From positions 1 through 41,230 of the forward strand of contig CAMCCS010000005.1 in the NCBI GenBank assembly GCA_945873295.1: 41,230 nucleotides of DNA, in the 5' to 3' direction. Position numbers and translations under genes: made by a program. Shown here one piece after another: positions 17,801 through 29,800 of this stretch. The stretch is from an uncultured Clostridia bacterium (GTDB lineage Bacteria; Bacillota; Clostridia; Oscillospirales; Oscillospiraceae). The first letter of the stretch is position 1. The number at the start of each line of letters is the position of its first letter. Under the pieces are notes generated by a model that had not been told where the DNA came from, made no database searches, and worked only from the letters and a program-made list of their open reading frames with translations.

Positions 17801-20800
17801 CCGTTTTGATCAACCTTGATCTTCTCCCCGCCGATAACGCCGGCCAGGACCGCTTCCATGGGAGCGTCCACACCGGACAGACCCAACAGGGCGCTGATCT
17901 TGGTTCCGGTAAGGCTGTCATCCTCATTCAGTGTGTCAAGAACCGCATTGCTGAGCTGCTCCTGGTAAACGCTGCGCTTCTGCTGGTAATAGGACTCGTA
18001 TGCCTGCTGAACTTTTTCGTCGCTGAGTCTGGAAGTATCCGTACCCTCAGCGTTCAGCTTCTCCCGCATTGCCGCCACATCGGTGAGCTTCTCCTCCAGG
18101 ACGGGTGCGCTGTTTTCACCGATCACGGTGTTCCACAGCTGCTCCATCTGCAAGGATGTCATACCAGTGAGGGCTTCGGCGATGCTTTCTTCGCTGAGTA
18201 CCAGGATATCCTTGACCGCAGTGCCGGAAAGCTTGCCATCCATGAGCTGCAGGAGTTTCTCCTCAGCCAGATTCCCAGCCAGCTGCTTTGCCAGCTCCTC
18301 GGGAGTCTGATCCGGAATCAGGACCTGAACTTCTTTCTCACCCAAGTCGCTGATACACTCGTCATGCTCCGTCTTAACAGTGTCTCCCTCCAGTACGCCG
18401 GTATCCTCACCATTTTCGATCTCGGTGGGAATATCGGTGAGCTGGGTCAGGAACATGTCGTTCACGTTGCGAATGTTCAGTGTCAGACTGGGTTTTTCGT
18501 CTTCGCCAACATAACTGACCTTGAAGTAACAGCCGGGGGTACCAATGTTGCCGCCGATATCGAAGAACATCTCTTCTCCATTCTCGGTGTTCTTGGTTTC
18601 CTTGAAGTTCTCACCCAGGATCAGTTTGGAGTCGGCATCCTTCATCAGCAGGTCGCTGCCGGGTTCGCTGCCCTGGGCAGGATCGCCGGTGGTGGTAATG
18701 GTCATCAGGCCGTCCACATAGACAGCATCCACAATCACATCATTGTCGTTGCCGCCTGCTTTGCCGGTATCGATGGCAAGCTTGCCAGTCTGATTCACGT
18801 CCACCCGGTTCATGTGGATCTTGCCGGTTCCGCTGGTAATTTCCACGGTGCCGTCGATGATAATGGCGTTGTCAGATGCGGTGCCGTTTTCACCCATGCT
18901 CACGCTGCCGCTGCCGGTATTGAGATCCAGCCTGCCGCCCTGCGCGACGGAAATCACATCCATGTCCACATCGCCATTGTCGGTACTGACAGTCGCTTCG
19001 CCGCCGATATTGACATTGTCCATATCGACCGCACCCACACCCTTGTTTGTCATGGTCAGCTCACCGGAAACGTTCACCGTCTGCATGGTGATGCTGCCGT
19101 CGCCGTCACTGGTGACGGAAGCCGTTCCGCTGATGTCCGAATTGGTCAGGCTCAGATTTCCTTCGCCGGTGCTGACTGTGGCAGTGCCGCTGACATCGAT
19201 CTCATCCATCTCCACCGCGCCAGTACCGTCATTCGTCATGGTCAGCTGGCCGGAGATGTCCACGTTCTGCATGGTGATTGCGCCGTCGCCGCGGCTTTCG
19301 ATGGATGCCGTTCCGCTGATGTTCCCATTGGTCAGGCTCATATCGCCTTCCCCGGTGCTGACATCCGCAGTGCCATCGATGGTCACATTGTCCATTTCCA
19401 CATTGCCGCTGCCCTTGCCGGTTACGCTGCCCTCCAAATTCTTGTTATTGGAAATGACCGCATGACCGCTGACAGTGGAATCGGTAATGGAAATGTTGCC
19501 CTTGCCGTTGGTGGTAATGGTGGTGTTGGCGTTGTCCTTCACATTCAGATCATCGATTGTGATAGCGCCATCGCCGTTGGTTTTCAGGTTGGCGGTTCCG
19601 CTAACATCCACGTCGGTGACGGTGATACTGCCCGCGCCGTTGGAGATGATTCCCAACCTGCCGCTGACATTGGCATCCGTCAGGCTGATGCTGCCCTTAC
19701 CGGTCGTCACATCCACAACGCCGCTGATGTTAATGTCTTGAGTGTCCTGTCCGTTGTCCCGGCCAATGCTCACATTGCCTTCTTTGGTGCTGACAGTGAG
19801 CTTGCCTTCGCTGCCCTGGCCGTTGCCCAGAACGCTGACATTTTCCATGCTCACATTGCCGCCGCTTACCACGTCCACGGTGAGCTCTCCGCCGTCTTCC
19901 ACGATGACATTTTCCAGGCCGGTATCACCCTTGTAGATTTCAAGGTCGATATTGCCGTTCTTGCCCACATGAGTGTCATGGAGATTGACGTTGGCCTCAA
20001 GCAGCGTCTTTGCGTAGGCTTCGCCATCGTAGGCGCCGGAAGTAGCGGTGCTGCCGATGATCTGGATATTGGTGGTGTCACCGCTGAAGGGCTTGAGGAC
20101 GAGAGGATCCTTTTCCTCAAAGATATTGCCGTTGTCGGTAGCAATGATCTTAAGGTTGTTGGTAATCACATTGGTGTAACTGTCCGCAACAATATTGTCC
20201 TTATCGTTGAGGCTGGTGTTCTCGCCGCCGAAGATAATGGTAATCGACTCGCCCTGAAGGGTTTCTTCCATCACCACTTTCGTGGGATCCTCCGTGGGGA
20301 CCAGATGGATGGTTTCCGTGGACTTCAGAACGCCCGCTTCTCCGTCGGAGGCGTACCATGTACCGTCAGGAAGAAGAATCATGGATTCATCGCCCTTCTC
20401 CAGCACATACATGTAAACCTTGCCGCCGGCATCGGTGACCGCGCCGATAGAGGCGCCGTTGAACCGATTCTTCACGGTGTCGTTGGGATACATCAGCTTC
20501 AGGGTATTCTGGAGATACGTATCATCCAGAGTATTCACATCACCCAGGTTCAGCTTTACCAGGGTACTGCCGGCCTTCGCGAAGTAATCGCTGGTAAAAT
20601 ACATACCGTTGGGCTCGGCCGCGGAGCCGGAACTTAGGATGCTGTGAGGCGCCATGTAGATGTCGGTTGCCGCCTGATGAACCAGGAACTCGGCTCCCTT
20701 GGTCAGAAGCACCTGATTGCTGGAGGCATCGGCTTCGCTGTAAATCTCATTTGCCGCACCCAGATAGCTGCCCTGCTCATAGAACCGAACCATGCCATCC

Positions 20801-23800
20801 GGCGTCCGGACCGTGACAACGTGGCCGTTTTCATCCAGATACAGGATGCTGCCCTTGGGCAGTCCGCTATCATCGCTGTCGGTCAGGATAACCCGGGTGT
20901 ACTGGTCGATCACGCCGTAGCCGGTTCCCGTCTCCTGGGGAAGCGCGAAGGAAATGGTTCCGGAGGCGAAGGGCATATAGGTTACGTTCATGCCATTGTC
21001 GCCTGCAGGGGCAATCGTCACCGTACCAATGGGATAGTTGTAGTACGCGAAGAACTGATAACCGTATTTCTGCACGACCTCCGAAAGAGCATTGCTGTCT
21101 GCCATCAGGTCATCATACTTCTTTGCATGGGTGAAGCGGTTGCCGCTCGCATCCACATACACATACTGTCCGTTTTCCATGGCCTGGGCTTCGCCTGCCG
21201 CGGTGTAGATCCGGTTGCTGTTCTTGTCGTCATATACCAGCCGGGACTTGGTATAGTCAAGCTTCCCGTCGGTATACACCAGGCCAACCGGCTGCAGAGA
21301 GTCAAGATAGGGATAGGTCTTGTCTTCCGAACCTTCTCCTGCCTCTTCCTCAGAATATCCATCCGCCTGCTTCAGTTTCTTCAGCACTTTCTGGTATTCA
21401 TCGTCCATGCCGTCGCTCAGGAAAGTTTTCGTTTTTCCGTCCGAAGGATCTTTGTACTGGAACCAAAGTCTTTCGTACATGGGCTGGCCGAAGATATCCT
21501 TAGCCTGCTCCATTCGCGGACCGTACATCAGTGTGGCCTTTGTCAGGTCATCGTCTACCTGGCCGTTTTCGTCCCTGGCGTAGGAAATGTTGACATAGTA
21601 GTAGTTGCCATTCTTAAAGGCCACTGCCTTATTCAATGCAAAGAAGATGCCCTCATTGTCTGATGCGTTGTCCACAAACAGATAGCCGCCTTCGACCTTC
21701 TTGTAGCCGCCATTGAGGTTACTGCCGGAGATCAGTCCTGTTCCCTTCGCGGTATCCGCAAAGTGGAATTCGGTAACCTTGTATTCGGAGCCAACCGCCT
21801 CGACCCGGAAATATTTATCCTTCAGTTCTTCATACCGTGCCTTGTACCAAGGATTGAGGGAGCTTTCCTGCACTGCCACATAGGCATCCAGTGCCGAAAT
21901 GTACTGAACCTGGAAGGTAAAATCACCATTCTGAATGGAAGTGATCTTACCGTCCTGACTGACCTGGATGTTGCCGCTTCGCTTACCCAGGTCATTTACC
22001 GCGAAATTCACGCCCTGCGTCATGGGCATCGATTTTGTACCGGGAAGCGTGTTCGAAGACGCGGGAGTATCCGTCGGTGCTAACGGAATCTGCGGCGACA
22101 CTTTGCGGGTCAGTGCGGGAATGGTCGGTACATTCTGGGTATCCGTGCTCGTCGAGGAAACCGTTGCCGAAAGAACAACATTGTATTTCAGCAACGCAAC
22201 CCTCTGAAGCGAAGCCGTGACCCGCACCTGCCAATCCTTGGAGAGGACGGCTTGTATCGCAGTCGCAACCTCAGCCGCAATTTTGGAAACTGAAGTATCT
22301 GTGGCACCCTGCGACCACTTATCCAGCGCAGCCTTCGCTGCCTCCTCGGCTTCCTTCGCAGTCTGGATCGTGGTGATGGTTGTTGTGCTGCCCATGTCCA
22401 GGAAGGTTACCTCGTAAAGATAGCCTGTGTAGCTACCATCATCGTTGGGAGTGAGCTTCACCACATGGTATACGGTTCTGCCTGTTTCGACCTTTTCCAG
22501 GAGGTACAGATCATCCTTCCAGTGGATGGGGCTGACTTCGGGATCCTCGCCCTCTCCCGCCTCCGTGTTGATGAAGGCATTCTTCAGATAGATATGGGTG
22601 CCGTCAGGCAGGGTCCATGCCAGCTGATTTTCATCACGGGTCAGATAGATCGTTCCGCCGGCGGTGCCGATGTTCATGGTCACCTTTCCGGAAGTAAAAT
22701 CAATGCTCTTGGACACCCGGTCGCCGTCCATGTAGGTAATGCTCTTCAGCGCGCCGCCGCTCAGCCGGAAGGAAACATCACTGAAGTCATAGTCCACGCC
22801 TTCGGTACCGCCCTGCGCACTCTGAATCACGCCGCTGCTATTTACCCGAAGCATCAGGTTATTGGGCAGCAGATAGAATCTGTCACCGTCCGCCTGATAC
22901 AGCAGGTAGTCGGACATGCTCAGGTAGGTATCCTGATTCCTGTGAATGATGGTACCGTCGGGCGTAAGGACATAATCGGTTTCCTTTCCGTCCTGATCCA
23001 GGATAACGGTGTTCTCCGTCACGGTGCCGACGTGAACCAGATTGTCGCCGGTGCCGGGCTTGGTGACATCCATATCCGTATTGTCCACGAAGTCTGTCAC
23101 AACCTTGCCGGGCGCGTCAAGGACCAGATCCACGTTGCCATTGGCCGAGAGCACATCCCCCACGGACAAAGTGGGGTTATTCACAGCGATCTCGCTTCCG
23201 TCCTTCTTGGTGGAACTGATCAGCACATGTCGGACCTGGCCATAGATGTCAGAGTCCGCTGTCATGGACACATAGGTATCCCGCTCAGGCTGATCCTGGA
23301 AGCTTTCATGGTCGATTGCCGCCAGTTCCGTGATGTTCACCTGGAATCGGTTATCCTTGGTACCGATGGTATGCGCGCCAGCGACAATGAGGTTGTTTGC
23401 CCAGATCCGTGTACCGGTTGCGGTGGTCAGGGCGCCGCTGGTGATCTCCTTACCCTCTTCCAGAGTGTCCAGATTCATACGGATGGTTACGATACCCTCA
23501 GACACATCCTGGTCAAGAGCTATTGCACCGTTGTGGCCTGCAAAAGTCACATCACCGCCCTGATGAGACAGGATGGAAAGCTTGGGAATTTCGTAAGCAT
23601 AGGTGGTTGTCAGACTGGAATTGGTGCCGGAAACCCGCAGCAGCGGTCTGGGCTGCTTGCCGTTATCCACCGTAATCGTGTCCAGAACCAGATTCATGCC
23701 GGAGCGGTTGCGAATGACCACGTTGGGCAGGAAGCTGCCGTCGTATACGGTAATATTGACTTTGGTGGACACATAGAATTCCTTGGAATCCTCGGAGGCG

Positions 23801-26800
23801 GTGCCATCCGCATATTGGGCTTTCGCGGTAAGGCTTCCCCGGTCATCGTTGTACAGCTTGTTCAGGTTGATCGTGCCGTTCGATACGCTGCCGGCAGACT
23901 GGATGTCCTTGTCCAGACCGGAATAATGAATGACGCCTTTTTCGTCGATGTCCACGAAGCTGCCTGCCGCGCCGCCGCCCAGATGGAACCTGCCTCTCAG
24001 GTCCATGCTGCTTTTTACCTCCAGGTTCAGCAATGCCTTCGCGATTTCGCTGCCGTCATCCTTGAGACCGAAGGTGAAAATCTTCACGATCCATTTGGTT
24101 GCCGTGTCCGCCCGTGCGGAGGCGGTGCTGGTCACCACGTTGTTGTCGAACACCGCGGGGGAGCTTGCCAGGAAGGTAACTTTCTCTCCGGCAATATCCG
24201 CGTTTTCCTCAACAACGATTTGGTCCCAGGAGTCCGCCTCGTTAATCCATACATGGGAAATGGCTGTGGCGGAACCGGTCGCGCCGGCAATGTAGGCCTT
24301 CGCGCTGGCTTCGTTATCCATTTCCGAGGTCTGCACCGTCACATTCAGCTCGTCAATACCGCCAAGGAACGCGTTGCTGACTTTGACGGTCTGGCGGTTG
24401 GCCATGTCCCAGATCCAGGCAATCGCGGTGGTTTCCGAGCCGGCGGAAATGGTTTTGGACTCCGCATGGACCATGAGCTGCTGGATAATATCGGACATAA
24501 TGGTGGTCACGCGGCCATTGATGTACGCCTGCTCATCGGTAGTCGACCCATCCTTTCCCAGGGTGATATCCGAAGTGGCGTAGATATAGGCGACTGCCTT
24601 GCTGCGGTTGCTGCCCTTAAAGCCTACCATGTCACGATTGGCATTGGCTTCGGCCTTGGTAGAATCCAGGGTCTTGATGGTCAGATTGCCGAACAGAGCA
24701 GTGACCCTCGCGCCCTCCATCACATCGACGGTAGTCGTGCTGGTCTGCGTCACGTAAGCCTCGGGGCCGCTGCCCGCAAGGATAAAGCCGCCGCCGTCCA
24801 TATCCAGGTCCGCATTCATGTAAGGCTTGGTGCTGTCGCCGCTGAGAATGCTCAGGTTCCCGTAGCGGGCAGACAGTCTGGCCTTCTCGCCGATGGTGAT
24901 GTTCTGGGTGCGGGTCCATTCCAGGTCGATGGTTGCCTTGCTCTTCTCGCCAAGGGACACGCTGGTGGTGTTGACGATGCCGTGGAGGTCCACGTAGGCA
25001 TTGGCCTTCAGGGTCACATTGTTTCTGGCCTCCGCGTCCGCGTTGGCACCAATGGTCACAGTACTTTTCTGCGTGACCTTCATTTCGACCTTGTTTTTGC
25101 CGTTGGTAACGGCGCCGATGCTGGTGCTGTTCAGCCAGGAGTCGGCTTCCACCTTGTCTTTTGCCTCAACAAGAAGATTGTTGCCCGCAAACACCTTGCC
25201 GTTCAGATATGCGTTGGTAGACTGTTCATTCACGGTGTCGTAGAATTCATATCTGCCAACCTCCGCCAGAGCGACAGTGGTTGATTTGTTGGTGTGGGCC
25301 TCCATCTTGGTATTGGTTTCCCCGTAAATCGTAACGTCACCGGTGGTGGTGATGACAGCCTTGCTGCCTACACCCACCCGGGTAGTGTTGCTCTTCACGG
25401 TCGCGTACACCCGAACAAGCTTACTGTTCACACCACTGAAGCTGGTAGTGGGAACCTCCGCCTTGGAAATCAGCTGGGTTGCTTTGCCGGAGGTACCGCC
25501 GTAAGCCTTGATACTGACGCTTCCCGCCTGGATCTGCGCGTTGCCGTCAATCGCCGCCTCGGTGGACATACCCTCAATCTTGGCATGGGTAAGAACCACA
25601 TCCATCGCCACCAGGCTGGCAGATGTGCCGCTTGCCTCCGACCGGGCGGTGACCTTCAGCGCATTGGTCTGGGCCAGAACATTCACCGCTTTACCGGTAT
25701 GGATACGCACATTGCCCTGGATGACCGCGCTGTTGTGCATGCTGGCGTTGGCATCCGCCCACTGGGCATTTCCGTTTACCAGGCTGACATTTACCCTACC
25801 CTTTTTCGCTCCGTTGCTTCCCAGCTCGGAGGTGGAGGCTGTATTGTCCATCAGGGATTTGACGTTCACATCATTGCCGGTATCTCTGATCGTGACAGTG
25901 CCGCTGCCCTCCACATAGGCTTTCTGGACCATGGACAAATTGGCCTGGGCATAATTCACACCAAGCGTAACCCCACTCACATCCACCGCTTTGCCGTTTA
26001 CATCCGCATAGGCGGAGCTTCCGCTGCCGTCCACCTGAATGTCCAGCTTATCGGTGTACACATTGCCGCTGCCCGTGACGCCGCCGCTGGCGGTGGTTCC
26101 GGAGGTGGCTATGGCCTGATTGGTGGCGGTTTCGACTCCGCTCAAAGAGAAGCCCTTATCCGGCTGAGTGGACTCGGCCTTGGAATTGGACTGGTACTGG
26201 AGCTTGATGCTGATATTTTTGACATAAACATCGGCTCCGGTGCTGTCGAGATATGCCTTGAAGGTGCCGTTTGCCTTGGCGTTCATAACCATGATACCCA
26301 GGTTGGCGCCATTGACAGTGTAAGCGCTGTTCGTGTAGCTGGCAAGGGCATAGCTCTTGGCATTGGACAGGATATTCAGATTGCCGCTGTAATCGCTGGC
26401 GCTGCCGAAAGAAGTACCGGAAACATACGCACTGTTTTCCGCCTTAACCTCGGCATCCGCGGTGTTGGCGATGATGCTCCCACCGCTTACGTCCACATTG
26501 GCAGCTTCCAGTTTTGCCACCGCGCCCTGCTTATCATTGTCGTTGAGCCACGCGGTAATGTTGGTATTGTTCTTTGCCTTTACGCTGCCGCCGGAGATAT
26601 AGGCGTTCTGCTTGGCAGAGACAATGGCCTTGACATTGCTAACCAGCACGCTGCCGCCGGTAATGCTGACTTTGGGCGCGTAAATGGTGGCAAAGGCAGT
26701 CGCGGTGCCGTCGCCGATGACCCGAATACCATCACTGCTGTTGCCAATCGTCCCAGTCGTAGTGATATCGCTGCCCGTGATGGCCGCGCAGTTGGAAGCA

Positions 26801-29800
26801 CCCGCGTCCGCGTCAGCCAGATTTACCTGGCCGCTTGTGAAGACAACGCTGACCTTGGGCTGCTCCGCCGTGGCTTCGGCCGTTGCGGTAAAGTTGCTTC
26901 TGACGTTCAGTGTCTCCGCGTCGATTGTACTTCCGCTGACCTTTGCCGCGAAGATACCGTTGGCTTTTGCGTCCACGCTGACCGCGCCGACGTTCACCAG
27001 GCCCAAATAGGCGATGGTTTCCTCGGTATAAGCCTTGGCATAGCTCTTGGCGTCACTCAGAATGGCAACCGCGCCGGTGGCGGTAATGTCCGCGCCGGTG
27101 ACGGAGGCCATACTTGTGCCGGCCATTTCCGCTTTCAACACATTGACCTCGGCACTGTATTCAGAAGCGCTGATCTTTACATTGAAACCGGTGGTAGCAC
27201 TGCCGAGAACGGCGACCGCACCCTGGGCTTCCCCGTTGTTGAACTGGCTTTCCACGGTTACGGTGCCGGCTACGACATTGACCCGGTTCAGCTGTGCCTT
27301 CTGCAAAGCGGTGACTTTCGCGGTCAGAAGGCTTACAACAGCATTCTTTAGAGAAATATTGCTCTGCTTACCCACATTCGAAAGAGCCGTCGCGGTACCG
27401 TCCGCGAGAACGGAAACAGTTGTCGCCTGAATCGATAGGGGCAAGTCTCCCTCTCCATCGCCTGCGCCGTCGGTGTTTTCCAGATTCACGCCCGCACCGG
27501 CATTCGTACCGCTGACCGCACTGGCTTCATTGGCCTGGCCGGATACTGCGCTGACGCTGGCGGAATTACCCGTACTGGCGTTGGCTTTGGAGGTGTAAGT
27601 GCTCTTGATGTTTACCGTTCCGGCTTTGATGGAGCCCGTGCTGCCGTTGGCATATGCCTGGAACGTACCATTGGCGTTGGCATTCACCACATTGACGCCG
27701 ATCGACGCCAGAGCCACACTGGCAGGCAGAACTACCTGGGCAAGGGCAAGGCTCGTTGCATCGGACGTGATGGCAACCGTACCCACGCCAACGCCCACAT
27801 CGATGGACGCGCCATTGGTAAAGGAACGGCTGGTGGCATCGGCATTGGCTGTCGCGGTATTGGAGGTCGCGCCCACCAGGGTGGCGCTGAAGCTGCCGGA
27901 GGTCACTCTGCTCAGCTCGGCGGTAGCGCCGTCGGTACGGCCCTTGTTCAGTTCACTGAGAACGGTCACATTTTCCGCATTCACGGTGGTGCCCTGGATA
28001 TAGGCAGACTGGTGAGCCTTCAGCTCCGCAGTCAGCACATTGGCCGCGATCTTGATTCCGGAGATGCTCACAGAGGTCTTCGCAACACCGGCATACGCCA
28101 GAGCGGTACCGATCGCCTTGACATTGACGTCGCCGGAAGTGATGACCTTGCCGCTGCCCTTGATGGCCGCTTCGGCAACGGTCCCCACGCTGGCAAGCGC
28201 TACGTTGGTATCCAGACTTCCAATGGTAATATTGGAGCTGAAGCCGCCAACAGCGGGAGTGGTCTTTGCCTCCGCCTTTGCCGTGTAGGTGTTGGTCACA
28301 TCGACGCTCTTTGCGTTGATCGTAGCATCGGTGGTGTCAATAAAGGCCTTGAAGGTGCCGTTGGCCTCCGCCTTGAGGACCGTCAGACCCACTGCCACGT
28401 AGCCCAGGGTCAAATCGTCCATCTTCACATAGGGCCTCACGATGCTGCTGGCCTTGGAATCCACGGTGACGGTTTTGCTTGCCGCATTGACGCTGGCGCC
28501 GGTCATGGAGGCTTCATTGCGAGAATTGTTCCTGGCAACGGCTACATTACTCTTGCCGCCATAGAGGGTCAGGGTCACATTCGCGGGAGCGGAATTGCTC
28601 AGGGCAGCCACCGCACTTTCCTTGGCGCTGCCGTCTTCCGCCATATTCAAAGCAGCAGAAACATTGACATTTGCCCCATGGATCGTAACACCATTCAGCT
28701 GGGCCTGATTGGAGGCATCGAGCAGGGCCACTGCCAAATTCACCGCCACCGACGCGCTGGTTCCGGTAAAGGCAGGGGTATTGATGATCGCGTTCGAAAG
28801 GGCCCTGCCGGCTGCCCGGACGGTTACCGTGCCGGCAGTGATGGTGCCGCCGCCGTAGATTTTGGCGGAGGAATTGGTGCTTGCGTTGCTGACCGCCACA
28901 TTTGCCTTGATGCTTGCCAGGGCACCCTCAACGCCTCCCACGCTGGGCGTGAGACGGGTAGTTGCATTGGCGGTATAGGTGGTCTTTACGCTGACGCTGT
29001 CCGATGTAAGGCTGTCGCCCTCATCCAGACCCAGGTAAGCCTCAAAAACACCCTGCGCGTAGGAATAGCCGGTCATCAGTCCCGCTGAAATCGCCGCGAA
29101 GTCCTGATTGGAGATGTCCGCGAGGGTATCGGCGGTGCCGTCGGAGTGCACTTTTACACTGCCGGAAACCTTGCTTCCGTTCACAACCATGCCGTTAACT
29201 TTGAGCGAATCCGGGGCTACGCCGGCAACGGAGCGGGAGCGGCCGTAGGCCACTGCCACATTTGCCCGCACGTTTTCCATTCCGCCGCCGCCGGTGAGCA
29301 GAGACGCCTTGGCGCTGTCGCCGCCGGAGACATTGAGCAGGCTCTGGGCGGTGAGGGTGCCGGTGATGATCCGGCCGCCCTGGACAGTTGCCTCCTGGGT
29401 GCCCCGGAGCACTGCCACCGCAACGCTTGCCGCAATGTTCTTCTCGAGGCCAAGGCTCACACCGGCCACAGACGCTTCCGCCGTAGCCTCACCCACCGCC
29501 TGCACCAGAAGCGCGGAATTTGCGGTGAGCAGCGTGGAAGCATTCCCAAGGATGCGGGCAATGTTGGCGCTGCAGTTGTCGGCAATGGCAACATTCATGG
29601 AGCCGGTAAAAGCACCCACGTTGTTGCTGACCGACAGGGACTCCACCTTCGCGGTGTTGGTTTCGCCTTCCTTGCCGGCGGTAACGCTGACGCTGCCGGC
29701 AGCCACCGTTACGCCGGTGGCGTCCAGGATGGCGCTGTTCTTCGAACCCAGCCGGGCGTAGCTCACACTGGCGCCCACAGCCAACCCACCCGCGTTGGCG

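Noticed and set aside
14386..20637. Very long plus-strand open frame (2,083 codons) opposite the giant gene
   Set aside because: It is exactly codon-aligned antisense to the giant gene, has no homology or ribosome site, and its Ile/His/Val-rich sequence is what reading the complement of Asn/Asp/Val/Gly codons produces. The same explanation covers plus-strand frames at 22465-25284, 25294-27351, 30415-32631 and 36658-40446.
22033..22047. LPGTK sequence in the giant protein, resembling a sortase motif
   Set aside because: The order is LPGTK, not LPXTG. It lies thousands of residues from the C-terminus and has no hydrophobic segment or basic tail after it.
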